Shown one piece after another: positions 26,725 through 34,753 of a stretch of 64,000 nucleotides of DNA (the stretch's first letter is position 1; the number at the start of each line of letters is the position of its first letter). The DNA comes from an uncultured Bacilli bacterium. Its GTDB lineage: Bacteria > Bacillota_I > Bacilli_A > RF39 > UBA660. Position numbers and translations under genes: made by a program. The notes beneath the pieces were generated by a model that saw nothing but the letters and a program-made list of their open reading frames with translations, ran no database searches and was not told the DNA's origin. Location of the stretch: NCBI GenBank assembly GCA_910584305.1, contig CAJTZW010000002.1, forward strand, positions 62,001 through 126,000. The letters run 5' to 3'.

Positions 26725-26829
26725 ATGAATTATAAGATAAAATATGTAGAATTTAAAGATAAGAATTGGAACTATTTAAAAGTAGTTAACAATAATAAGA
26801 CTATAATATACATTAATAGGAAAAAATAG
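26725..26829 (+). CDS. Possible microprotein, 34 residues
   Basis: Lysine- and tyrosine-rich peptide starting MNYKIKYVEFKDKNWNYLKV and ending NRKK. It has a dedicated promoter and an AGGGGG ribosome site, which argues for real translation, though its length is weak evidence by itself. Nothing is recognised; it lies alone between dinD and tRNA-Ile. About 140 bases after it contain only AT-rich sequence up to the tRNA-Ile terminator. Confidence 0.4.
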   Translation: MNYKIKYVEFKDKNWNYLKVVNNNKTIIYINRKK

Positions 26830-26985
26830 AGGGATTTTTGTATTAAACTAACTGTTCATTAAAAGTATATATATACACTTAAATCCTATAACAATTAGTT
26901 GAAGAAGTAAATAAATTACCCTAAAATTTGTTACCAATAGGTATCAAATTAAAGATATTTAATATCAAATGAATGAAAATACAAA

Positions 26986-27013
26986 ACAAAAAAGCGCTAT
27001 TTATAGTGCTTTT
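26986..27013 (-). terminator. Terminator of tRNA-Ile
   Basis: Stem AAAAGCGCTAT / ATAGTGCTTTT (one G-U pair) with a very short loop; the minus strand continues TTTTTTGTTTTG about 40 bases after the tRNA. Confidence 0.75.
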
Positions 27014-27054
27014 AATCATAATAAAACCCTTGAACAACAAGGGACAATTCAATC

Positions 27055-27131
<77 letters not shown>

Positions 27132-27231
27132 ACATGTGTCTTAATGACTTTTATAGTATACCTTATTATATTCAACTTTTCAATACTTTTTCCTATTTTT
27201 TTTACAATTTTTTACACAAACTGTTTTCATA

Positions 27232-27259
27232 AAAGAAAACAAGAGATTTCTCTCTTGTT
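27232..27259 (-). terminator. Terminator after the YjcZ-like genes
   Basis: AACAAGAG / CTCTTGTT stem overlapping the stop of the 49-residue gene, followed on the minus strand by TTCTTTT. Confidence 0.65.
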
Positions 27260-27407
27260 ACCAAATAATTAATGAACCTAAAATAATAGCTAATAGAATA
27301 TAAAGTACTACAATGCATAAGTATCCGTTTCCTTGACATCCACTATTACATTGTGATTGGTTGCAAGTTGGTTCTGGACGACTGTTGCATTCTTTATTGC
27401 AAGACAT
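27258..27407 (-). CDS. Cysteine-rich YjcZ-like membrane microprotein, 49 residues
   Basis: The first half is hydrophilic with five cysteines (MSCNKECNSRPEPTCNQSQC, then NSGCQ); the second half is one membrane helix, GYLCIVVLYILLAIILGSLII. The helix matches the YjcZ/YczO-type sporulation microproteins of Bacilli, whose tails read like ALIVVLFILLIIVGA. A strong GGGAGGTG precedes the ATG. It directly follows another YjcZ-like gene, and the two share a terminator. The cysteine-rich head is unusual and might bind metal or crosslink; that is inference. Confidence 0.75.
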   Translation of the reverse strand: MSCNKECNSRPEPTCNQSQCNSGCQGNGYLCIVVLYILLAIILGSLIIW

Positions 27408-27429
27408 TTAGTTCACCTCCCTACTGAGC

Positions 27430-27513
27430 TTAAATATAAGCCCCAAGTATAATTATTAAAAGAATAAATAATACTAATACGATTGCTGCTCCAGATACTC
27501 CTGAATTACACAT
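27430..27513 (-). CDS. YjcZ-family membrane microprotein, 27 residues
   Basis: Whole protein is a short polar head (MCNSGVSG) and one hydrophobic helix, AAIVLVLFILLIIILGAYI, nearly the family consensus for YjcZ sporulation proteins. AAGGAGG lies eight bases before the ATG. It is 22 bases upstream of the cysteine-rich relative. In Bacillus such proteins are made in the forespore or spore coat; this host's ability to sporulate is not shown by the window. Confidence 0.8.
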   Translation of the reverse strand: MCNSGVSGAAIVLVLFILLIIILGAYI

Positions 27514-27662
27514 AAAGCATTCCTCCTTTTTTTATCTTTTCACAGTATTCTATGGTGATTTTAAATATTGGTGATTACTTCTAACTAAATTTTGGTAAAA
27601 TATTGTTTTTTTTATTATTATTTGATAATATAATAGTGTTATTAAAGGAGGATATATATTAC

Positions 27663-28631
27663 ATGAAACAAAAATTATGGATGGTATCTCTTTGTGGGCT
27701 TTTCATTTTCACAGTAGGATGTGGTCACAAAGTAGAATTGCAAGATGGGAAAGAAGTTGTTGCTTCTGTGGATGGAAAAAATATTACTGCAGAAGAATTA
27801 TTTGATGACTTAAAAAGGCAATATGGAACAAACATTCTTATTAATATGATTGACGATTTTATCGCTGATACAGAAATTGAGGATGATGATAAATCTCTGG
27901 AATATGCAAAATCACAAGTTTCAGCTATGAAATACCAGTATGAAGCTTCTGGATATAAGTTTAAAGATGTCCTTGCACAATATGGTTACGATAGTGAAGA
28001 TGCCCTAATTAAGGTTTATCAAAAAGCTTATAAAAAGGAAGAAGTTGTAAAGAATTACTTAAAGGAAAATAAAGTTAGCGATGATGAAATTCAAAAATAT
28101 TATGATGAAGAAATTTATGGCGATTATAATGCTAAACATATCTTAATTAAATCGACCGCTACGGATGATATGTCTGATGAAGAAAAGACCGCTGCTGAGG
28201 AAGCTGCCAAAGCTAAAGCAGAAGAAGTTATTCAAAAATTAAATGATGGTGCAGAATGGTCTACGCTAGTTAAAGAATATTCAGAAGATACTGGTAGTGT
28301 TGATAGTGATGGGTTAATTGAGAATTTTACAAATGGGGATGTCGTTGATGAATTCTTTAAAGCCGTTGTCGATTTAAAGGATAATGAATATACTACATCG
28401 CCTGTTAAAAGTACTTATGGATATCACGTTATTTTAAGAGTTAGTGCAACAGATAAACCATCCTTAGAAGATAAGAAAGAAGAGGTTCTAGATGCACTTG
28501 TTGATAATTATTTAAATAATGATCAAAATCTATATAGTTCTACATGGGTAGAAATTCGTAAAAATTATAATTTAACAATCAACGATTCTACACTAGAAAA
28601 AAACTATCAGACAATTATTGAAAGTGAATAA
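27663..28631 (+). CDS. prsA: PrsA-like lipoprotein foldase (parvulin peptidyl-prolyl isomerase)
   Basis: 322 residues. Signal peptide with a lipobox ending VGCG, so it should be lipid-anchored outside the membrane. A SurA/PrsA-type helical N-domain (ASVDGKNITAEELFDDLKRQ) is followed by a parvulin domain from about residue 155 (AKHILIKS ... STYGYHVILRV) and a helical C-tail. PrsA helps secreted proteins and PBPs fold. The ATG at 27663 follows AAGGAGG; the 20-codon extension upstream has none. A terminator overlaps its stop. The partly non-canonical -3 residue (Thr) of the lipobox is the only oddity. Confidence 0.92.
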   Translation: MKQKLWMVSLCGLFIFTVGCGHKVELQDGKEVVASVDGKNITAEELFDDLKRQYGTNILINMIDDFIADTEIEDDDKSLEYAKSQVSAMKYQYEASGYKFKDVLAQYGYDSEDALIKVYQKAYKKEEVVKNYLKENKVSDDEIQKYYDEEIYGDYNAKHILIKSTATDDMSDEEKTAAEEAAKAKAEEVIQKLNDGAEWSTLVKEYSEDTGSVDSDGLIENFTNGDVVDEFFKAVVDLKDNEYTTSPVKSTYGYHVILRVSATDKPSLEDKKEEVLDALVDNYLNNDQNLYSSTWVEIRKNYNLTINDSTLEKNYQTIIESE

Positions 28632-28645
28632 TCTTCACTTTTTTA
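28621..28645 (+). terminator. Terminator of the PrsA-like gene
   Basis: AAAGTGAA / TTCACTTT stem overlapping the stop codon, followed by T-rich sequence. Confidence 0.75.
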
Positions 28646-28666
28646 TGTATCAGGAGGTTTAAAACA

Positions 28667-29578
28667 ATGATTTCACCAATTTATTTAACTGACAAGGATT
28701 TAGATATACTAAAAAAATATGAGATAGGACATGGCACTGATGGAAGTGTTTACCGTGTTCCAAAGAAACTTTTGCAATCGAATAAAGGGATTTTGTTTAA
28801 ACTATACCATAATCGAACCCCTATTTATAATGATAGTAGCGTGATTGATGAAGACGGAGTTAAAGTTTATAACAAAGCCACTATGAAAGTTGTTGATTAT
28901 ATAGAACCTATATCTTATTTTGTTGATACAGAGGAAATTCGCTTACGTTCTAAGGATGCTATATATAAAGCAATTGAAAGACAAAAATATATTTCTCTTA
29001 CCGATCTTCCTAAACAACCTCTTTATCTCAATGGTCATTTTCAAGGATGTGGGTTAAAAGAACAACATGGTACACCAATCCATTATTTATCTTCACTCCC
29101 TATGAAGAAAAAGTTAAAAATTTGGAAGAACATAACTATGAAAACACAAGAACTTGTTGATCATTACATATACCCTACTGAACTTGATAACAGTCCCTTT
29201 ACAAAAACAGTTTATAGGAATGAATTTGGCGAAGAAGAGGTTCGATTTGGTCATTCCCATATATTAGTAACACATTCACTAAATCCATCTCTTATTGATT
29301 TGGATGGAAAGTCCACTATTTACACTGAACATTTCAGTGATAAATATTATACTAAGATGATTAGGGCTTATAATACGTTACTTATTGAATTCTTATTTAC
29401 TATTCCATTGGAAGAATTAGAAAATGAGTTAGATGGCGAGGCCCAATTAGAGATACGCCTAGAACAAGCTAGTGTACCCTCTAAATACCTAAAATCTTTA
29501 TCTAGTCTTTCCTTAAATCTAGATGAGGTAAATGATTTATTAACGTTTGATTTTTGTAAGAAAAAGAAACTCTATTAA
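28667..29578 (+). CDS. Protein-kinase-like protein of unknown function
   Basis: 303 residues. The start has a glycine-rich loop IGHGTDGSVYRV (residues 20-31) and a lysine in the expected next strand (ILFKLYH, K45), like kinase subdomains I and II. Around residue 205, HSLNPSLIDLDGKS resembles the metal-binding DFG segment of kinase-like folds (DLDG). No clear HRD loop is visible, so it may be an atypical kinase or a pseudokinase. AGGAGGTTT precedes the ATG; own terminator downstream. Neighbouring prsA is separated by a terminator. The kinase fold is inferred from short motifs only. Confidence 0.6.
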   Translation: MISPIYLTDKDLDILKKYEIGHGTDGSVYRVPKKLLQSNKGILFKLYHNRTPIYNDSSVIDEDGVKVYNKATMKVVDYIEPISYFVDTEEIRLRSKDAIYKAIERQKYISLTDLPKQPLYLNGHFQGCGLKEQHGTPIHYLSSLPMKKKLKIWKNITMKTQELVDHYIYPTELDNSPFTKTVYRNEFGEEEVRFGHSHILVTHSLNPSLIDLDGKSTIYTEHFSDKYYTKMIRAYNTLLIEFLFTIPLEELENELDGEAQLEIRLEQASVPSKYLKSLSSLSLNLDEVNDLLTFDFCKKKKLY

Positions 29579-29595
29579 AATATGGGTTTCTTTTT
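29561..29595 (+). terminator. Terminator of the kinase-like gene
   Basis: AAAAAGAAAC / GTTTCTTTTT stem spanning the stop codon, 3' arm ending in T. Confidence 0.7.
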
Positions 29596-29607
29596 CATCC
29601 TATATTA

Positions 29608-30084
29608 TCAATCACTACTATCTCGTATTTGCTGGTAAAATTTTAGTTTTTCTTCATACTTCATTACCTGATACATTGGGCTTGGGGATGGCAAATAGAT
29701 CGCATCTATATTCGTTTTTTTTTGAATATATTTTTGGTATAACTGATGTGCTTTTTTCCCAGTTACAAAAATACGAGTTATCCTTGTTTGTTTTAAAATC
29801 AGGTTAATATCATTACATTCTACATTACGAATAGAACTATCTTTTGAACCTTCTATATCACAACTTTTCACTACATCCCAAAGAGCAATATGATGTTTGC
29901 GAAGGAACTCTTCTTTATCTACTATTTCCTCCCCATACACATCTGCTAGTAACTTCCAAAACTGATTTTGCGGATGCGCATAGTAACTTTTTTTGTGTCT
30001 TGATACAACACTAGGCATAGAACCCAAAATTAATATCCTTGACGATTCATCATAAAGCGGAGATAATGTATGAATCACATGCAT
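29608..30084 (-). CDS. DNA-deoxyinosine glycosylase (uracil-DNA glycosylase superfamily)
   Basis: 158 residues of the hypoxanthine/uracil glycosylase type that removes deaminated bases. The first motif LILGSMPSVVSRHKKSYYAHPQNQFWKLL matches this subfamily: GSMPS with YYAHPxNxFW. The second motif is LPSPSPMY. No UDG-type NPG is seen. It follows recX by twelve bases and has AAGGTGA as its ribosome site, so a recX-glycosylase repair unit is likely. Substrate (hypoxanthine versus uracil) is taken from the family. Confidence 0.9.
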   Translation of the reverse strand: MHVIHTLSPLYDESSRILILGSMPSVVSRHKKSYYAHPQNQFWKLLADVYGEEIVDKEEFLRKHHIALWDVVKSCDIEGSKDSSIRNVECNDINLILKQTRITRIFVTGKKAHQLYQKYIQKKTNIDAIYLPSPSPMYQVMKYEEKLKFYQQIRDSSD

Positions 30085-30096
30085 AGAGTCACCTTC

Positions 30097-30876
30097 TCAT
30101 TCTTCTATTAAATACTCATCTATTGTTTCATTTATAATATCACTTGAAAAACCCTTTTGTTGTAATTTTTGTTTCAACTGATACCTCAACTGTTCATCAT
30201 TATATTTTATGGAAAGTTTCTTATATAGTTTCATAATTTCTTTTCCAATCAGTTTGGTTTCATCGATAAAAAGATTGGCTGTATTTTCTTTGATTAAGTC
30301 TTTTGAATACCCTAAATTAAATAATTCTCTTTCAAGTTTTTGTTTTAGCATATACATAGAATCCTTCTTATTGGCTTTTACCTTTTTAGAAATAATCTTT
30401 TTTATCTTATTATCAAAGATTTCATCATTATAAGAAGATAAAATTTGCCTTACTTTTATAGTGTCTATATTTAATTTTTCTAATTCCCTTTCAATTTTAT
30501 TGGGACCCCAATTTGTTAAATTTACTTTATCCTCTATGAACGCTTTGATATATCTATCATCATTTAATAGTCCTTCCTTTTTTAATTGCGCAATGATTTC
30601 ATCTATCATATTTTTATCTTCCATATATTTCTTTATATATTCTCTAATTTCTTTTTCACTTCGTAATTTTATAACAATGTATTTTACAACCTTATTATAT
30701 ATCTCATAATACCCATTTTCTTGTTGCATCTTCATGTAGGTATCAATATCAATTTCTTTTTTTAAAAGTATATTGTTTTCTAAAATTACTTTATCGTATG
30801 TAATAATACTTTGTGCATCTATAAAATCAATCTTATATCTTGTTTTTGATACTTTACTTATTTTTTTTATTTTCAT
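30097..30876 (-). CDS. recX: Regulatory protein RecX
   Basis: RecX modulates RecA filaments. 259 residues, with tandem three-helix repeats: LRSEKEIREYIKKYMEDKNMIDEIIAQLKKEGLLNDDRYIKAFIED (positions about 71-115) and later repeats EKLNIDTIKVRQILSS and LKQKLQQKGFSSDIINETIDEYL. The N-terminal 65 residues form the extra beta domain common in Gram-positive RecX. GAGGTAGCCT precedes the ATG. Divergent from a glycosyltransferase gene and upstream of the glycosylase. Confidence 0.93.
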   Translation of the reverse strand: MKIKKISKVSKTRYKIDFIDAQSIITYDKVILENNILLKKEIDIDTYMKMQQENGYYEIYNKVVKYIVIKLRSEKEIREYIKKYMEDKNMIDEIIAQLKKEGLLNDDRYIKAFIEDKVNLTNWGPNKIERELEKLNIDTIKVRQILSSYNDEIFDNKIKKIISKKVKANKKDSMYMLKQKLERELFNLGYSKDLIKENTANLFIDETKLIGKEIMKLYKKLSIKYNDEQLRYQLKQKLQQKGFSSDIINETIDEYLIEE

Positions 30877-30988
30877 AGGCTACCTCGATTCATTATCCTC
30901 CTTATTATAACATGTATCATTTATATTTGTATTTATTTATTTCCATATTTCTCATTTTCATGTACAATGTATTATAGTAGGTGGTTAT

Positions 30989-32446
30989 ATGAATAAAAAA
31001 TCGTATTTAATACATCAGAAATTACAGAGGATATTCACAAATAAATTTATACTAGGAATTATTTTTATGGTGTATTTAATTCTATCTTTTATAATTATGA
31101 TAAATCATGAAATATGGACAGATGAAGCACAAGCATGGCTAATTGCTAGAGATCTATCTTTTTTTGACATTATAAAACAAATGTGGTATGAGGGGCATCC
31201 TTGTTTATGGCATTTTATTTTGATGCCATTTGCCAAATTTGGATTTCCAGTTATCACGATGAATATCATTAGTTGGACTTTGGTAAGTCTTTCTATATAC
31301 ATCATTTTATTTCATTCTAAATGGCATTTAATTGTAAAACTTATTATTATATTTAATCCTACCTTTATATATTTCTTATCTGCAATCTCTAGGTCATACT
31401 CTCTAATTTCACTTTGTCTTGCCTTGTTTGCTATTCTCTATCCACATAGAAAAAAACATCCCTTTCTATATGCAAATGTATTAGGGATTTTAGCACATAC
31501 CCATATTATTATGTGTGGATTTGTTGGGATAGCTTCCATTTTGTTTCTTCTAGAATATGTGCCAGCTTGGAAAGAAGAAAAAAAACAGTGTATTACTATA
31601 TTTCTAATTCTAATTATTTATTTCCTATTGCTTGCTATTGTCATCATTCCTTCTCTAACAGGTTGCGTATTTATCTCTAGTGAGGCACCCTCACTTTACA
31701 AATTATATGATACACTATCTTTAATATCTACGTTTTTCTTTCCAAATATGATGATTGATGTTTCCTCTTATTTATTATGCATTATGATTTTTATCATTTG
31801 TATATGTATTTTCCGTTTTAATAAAAAATTATTTATAATTTTTTTGATTTCAATTCTAACCTTCTTTGGAATCCATCTATTTTGGCCACATACTTTGTGG
31901 GAAAGAACTTGTATCCTTTTTGTCCTCATTGTATTTATTAATTTATATAACAGTAAGACATTTTCTCAAATTGTTCTTTTATTCATCTCTCTTTGCATTA
32001 TGGGAAATCATTTTTCACTTGTTATATATGATATTTTTCATGACTATACGGATTCTAAAAATGTAGCTACTTATATCAATCAAAACGTACAAGATGGTTC
32101 CCTAATTATTTTTGTAAATTCAGATAGGCATGTATCTGCCATCCCATATATAACTAAAGATTTAGATTATTACAATCTGAAACTAGATTCTTTTCAAACG
32201 TATATTACATGGAGTTATCAAAATTATCATTTCATTGAATACAATTCTACACTTTCTAAAATAGAGCAATTGGCTACACAGTATGACTCTGTATATATAA
32301 TGACAGCAAGTCAATTGGATTACTATACAGAGGATGTTACTGATGTTATAAATTCTCTTCTATCGGAAGAGAAAATTGAACTTTGTTATTCATCTCAACA
32401 TAGATTCCAGATTATAGAATGGTTTTATCTATATCAATACAAATAA
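30989..32446 (+). CDS. Membrane glycosyltransferase, GT-C fold
   Basis: 485 residues with about eleven membrane helices. The acidic first loop reads MINHEIWTDEAQAWLIARDLS, with the D/E pair expected of GT-C enzymes (compare PMT/ArnT/GT39), and a second short loop has WYEGHPCLWHFIL. The C-terminal 110 residues are soluble and likely outside. Such enzymes move a sugar from a polyprenyl-phosphate carrier to a lipid or protein. Single gene; AGGTGG before the ATG; a bidirectional terminator separates it from rpoZ. Acceptor unknown. Confidence 0.82.
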   Translation: MNKKSYLIHQKLQRIFTNKFILGIIFMVYLILSFIIMINHEIWTDEAQAWLIARDLSFFDIIKQMWYEGHPCLWHFILMPFAKFGFPVITMNIISWTLVSLSIYIILFHSKWHLIVKLIIIFNPTFIYFLSAISRSYSLISLCLALFAILYPHRKKHPFLYANVLGILAHTHIIMCGFVGIASILFLLEYVPAWKEEKKQCITIFLILIIYFLLLAIVIIPSLTGCVFISSEAPSLYKLYDTLSLISTFFFPNMMIDVSSYLLCIMIFIICICIFRFNKKLFIIFLISILTFFGIHLFWPHTLWERTCILFVLIVFINLYNSKTFSQIVLLFISLCIMGNHFSLVIYDIFHDYTDSKNVATYINQNVQDGSLIIFVNSDRHVSAIPYITKDLDYYNLKLDSFQTYITWSYQNYHFIEYNSTLSKIEQLATQYDSVYIMTASQLDYYTEDVTDVINSLLSEEKIELCYSSQHRFQIIEWFYLYQYK

Positions 32447-32447
32447 A

Positions 32448-32479
32448 AAACTTAATACTATTTTAAATGTATTAAGTCT
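32448..32479. terminator. Bidirectional terminator between the glycosyltransferase and rpoZ
   Basis: Nine-base-pair stem ACTTAATAC / GTATTAAGT (32450-32477) between convergent genes; A run on one side, T run on the other. Confidence 0.75.
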
Positions 32480-32652
32480 TTTGCTACTTCTTCTAGTGCT
32501 CTACCAAGCATTTTTTTTGAAGTATATTCTGTTTCTTTCATTTGATAATGATCATAGTCTCTCATTTCTTTTGCCCGTTTTGCAATGATATTTACGAGTA
32601 AGTACTTAGATCCTACCTCATTTAGTAATTTATCAATAGAAGGATATATCAT
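32458..32652 (-). CDS. rpoZ: RNA polymerase omega subunit
   Basis: 64 residues. MIYPSIDKLLNEVGSKYLLV is the hallmark N-terminus of omega, followed by NIIAKRAKEM and the second helix YTSKKMLGRALEEVAKDL. Omega stabilises the beta-prime subunit. I take ATG 32652 rather than the GTG nine bases upstream, which overlaps the AGGAGAG ribosome site. In many Firmicutes it follows gmk; here it is a lone gene. Confidence 0.93.
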   Translation of the reverse strand: MIYPSIDKLLNEVGSKYLLVNIIAKRAKEMRDYDHYQMKETEYTSKKMLGRALEEVAKDLIHLK

Positions 32653-32733
32653 TATAATCACTCTCCTATTCTTATCATATAGTATATTTTTCTTTGTTTC
32701 AATTTATTTCTCTTATTTTGACATTATTTTACA

Positions 32734-34005
32734 TTACTTTATAATTTCATGAATTAATTTTTGACTATAAGCATGCTCCCCTATTTTAAAACAATCTAAA
32801 ACGTCATCTACTTTAATATCTTTATTTTCTATATATACTTTTGCTATTTCTTCATTTTCTAATACAAAATCTCCAACCTTCTTAGACAGTACAATTCCAA
32901 CTCCATATTCAATATTATCCTCTTTTACAACTCTTCCTGCGCCTAATTGTTCGGATAACTCTCCTATTTTAAATGCATCTATTGCCTCAATAAACCCACT
33001 TTCTTTACTCTTAATCGAAATACAGCGTTCAGAAATTTTAATCTTCTCTATATCTCCATGTTGTGCTTTTATCCACTTCGTAAACACTTCATAGGCAGTT
33101 CCATCTTCAATTACTTTCTCTACTTCTTTTTTTGCTTCATCAATTGAAATATTCTTACCCATACTTACCATATAAGTTGCAAGGGTTATCACTAATTCCA
33201 TCACATCTTTTGGACCATTACCTTTCAAGCAATCTATACATTCTCTGACTTCTAATCCATTTCCAACTGCATAACCAAGGGGTGCTTCCATATTTGATAA
33301 AACACAAATAACTTTTCTTTTGTATGATTCTCCAATTGCAATCATGGTTCTAGCAAGTGCTTTAGCATCCTCGATTGTTTTCATGAAGGCTCCATTTCCT
33401 ACTTTTACATCAATTACGATAGTAGAAGCACCACTAGCGATTTTCTTACTCATAATAGAAGAAGCTATCAAAGGGATGGATTGTGTTGTTCCAGTAGCAT
33501 CTCGTAAGGCATAAAGCTTTTTATCGGCAGGAACTAAGGTTCCACTCTGGCTAATGACAGCACACCCAATTTCATTCACCTGTTTTATGAAATCTTCTTT
33601 TGATAACTCTGTTTGATATCCATCTATAGATTCTAATTTATCAATGGTTCCACCCGTATAGCCTAAAGCCCTTCCAGACATTTTGGCTACTTTTAAACCG
33701 CAAGCTACAACAATAGGCACTAAAATAATTGTTGTCTTATCTCCAATACCTCCTGTTGAATGTTTATCTACTACAGTCCCATGAATCTCTTCTAAATTAA
33801 TGGTGTCACCAGAGGCAATCATAATCTTTGTTAAGTTAATAGTTTCTTCTTCTGTCATCCCATTACATACGATTGCCATTAATAATGCACTCATTTGATA
33901 ATCTTTTACATTACCATTTACATATCCGTCAATAACAAATTTTAATTCATCATACGATAATTCTTGTCCATCTTTTTTCTTTGTTATAATTTCAATTATT
34001 TCCAT
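32734..34005 (-). CDS. pdp: Pyrimidine-nucleoside phosphorylase
   Basis: Splits thymidine, uridine or deoxyuridine to base and (deoxy)ribose-1-phosphate. 423 residues of the thymidine/pyrimidine phosphorylase family: VDKHSTGGIGDKTT (phosphate loop), SGRALGYTGGTIDKLESIDGY (nucleoside loop, family signature) and VGNGAFMKT. Gram-positive enzymes of this length usually act on both uridine and thymidine. GGTGAGGAT precedes the ATG. It fits with the nucleoside hydrolase group at 35-38 kb as part of salvage, though transcribed separately. Confidence 0.95.
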   Translation of the reverse strand: MEIIEIITKKKDGQELSYDELKFVIDGYVNGNVKDYQMSALLMAIVCNGMTEEETINLTKIMIASGDTINLEEIHGTVVDKHSTGGIGDKTTIILVPIVVACGLKVAKMSGRALGYTGGTIDKLESIDGYQTELSKEDFIKQVNEIGCAVISQSGTLVPADKKLYALRDATGTTQSIPLIASSIMSKKIASGASTIVIDVKVGNGAFMKTIEDAKALARTMIAIGESYKRKVICVLSNMEAPLGYAVGNGLEVRECIDCLKGNGPKDVMELVITLATYMVSMGKNISIDEAKKEVEKVIEDGTAYEVFTKWIKAQHGDIEKIKISERCISIKSKESGFIEAIDAFKIGELSEQLGAGRVVKEDNIEYGVGIVLSKKVGDFVLENEEIAKVYIENKDIKVDDVLDCFKIGEHAYSQKLIHEIIK

Positions 34006-34049
34006 ATCCTCACCATTTTTATTATATCAAAAAATAAGCACTTCTACGC

Positions 34050-34394
34050 TTATTTTATCTTAAATTGGTCTAACTTGTCTATATTTTGACACAATGTGTT
34101 ATATAAATCTGGATTTTTACGAAGTGCTTTAATCAATTCCGCCTCTTCTTTTGAAAATTTTACCCCATATGGGATTTCATTATCCCTTACTACTGTATAT
34201 TCTTGGTCAAATATATCTTCTATTTTAAGGTTTAATACATCTAATAAGTTTTTCAAATTTTCTAACGTTGGTGTTTTTGTTCCCTTTTCATATCCACAAA
34301 TTGATACTTTACTAACATGAATCAAATTTCCTAGTTGTTCTTGAGATAAGCCTCTTTTGCACCTTTCTCTTTTTATCACTTCACCTTTGATCAT
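34050..34394 (-). CDS. XRE-family regulator, 114 residues
   Basis: N-terminal HTH_3 domain (RCKRGLSQEQLGNLIHVSKVSICGYEKGTKTPTL in parts, residues 10-45) with a C-terminal helical extension containing FSKEEAELIKALRKNPDLY. Divergent from a second XRE gene at 34539, with about 145 bases of palindrome-rich DNA between. CGGAGGTG precedes the ATG. It resembles repressor modules of mobile elements or lifestyle switches, but no integrase or transfer gene is nearby. Confidence 0.88.
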   Translation of the reverse strand: MIKGEVIKRERCKRGLSQEQLGNLIHVSKVSICGYEKGTKTPTLENLKNLLDVLNLKIEDIFDQEYTVVRDNEIPYGVKFSKEEAELIKALRKNPDLYNTLCQNIDKLDQFKIK

Positions 34395-34456
34395 TTTACA
34401 CCTCCGTTATCTATTCGCTAATATTATATCAGTATTCTATATATAAATCAACAACT

Positions 34457-34519
34457 AGTTAACGAATTAACTTTTAATTAACTAATTCTATTGAAATTAA
34501 TTTCAAGTTAACGTATAAT
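34457..34519 (+). promoter_or_regulatory. Promoter and operators between divergent XRE genes
   Basis: TTGAAA (34491-34496), 17 bases, TATAAT (34514-34519) drives the 70-residue XRE gene. TTGAAATTAATTTCAA (34491-34506) is a perfect 16-bp palindrome over the -35, and AGTTAACG occurs at 34457-34464 and again at 34506-34513 touching the -10. These look like repressor sites; which XRE protein binds them is unknown. Confidence 0.65.
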
Positions 34520-34538
34520 TAATTTGGATGGTGGTTCT

Positions 34539-34736
34539 ATGAATACATTAAAAGAATATAGAATACGAAAGAATTATAGCTGTCAAATGATGGCAAACAT
34601 GCTCAAAATTAGCAAGACTTATTACTGGCAATTGGAGCAACGAAAACGCCGGATGACCTATGACATGGCAATACGGATTGCTAAAATATTCAATGTAAAA
34701 CCGGATGACTTATTTTATGAAGACATGAAAAAATAA
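34539..34736 (+). CDS. XRE-family small regulator, 65 residues
   Basis: Almost nothing but a helix-turn-helix domain: MNTLKEYRIRKNYSCQMMAN, then SKTYYWQLEQRKRRMTYDMA and the NVKPDDLFYED ending typical of Cro/cI-like XRE proteins. The ATG at 34539 is preceded by GGTGG; an upstream TTG is not needed. Divergent from the 114-residue XRE gene. Together they could form a bistable switch. Confidence 0.88.
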   Translation: MNTLKEYRIRKNYSCQMMANMLKISKTYYWQLEQRKRRMTYDMAIRIAKIFNVKPDDLFYEDMKK

Positions 34737-34753
34737 ACCTAAGTTTATTTTTT
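34726..34753. terminator. Bidirectional terminator between XRE gene and ssb
   Basis: AAATAAAC / GTTTATTT stem with a four-base loop between convergent genes, flanked by A and T runs. Confidence 0.65.
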
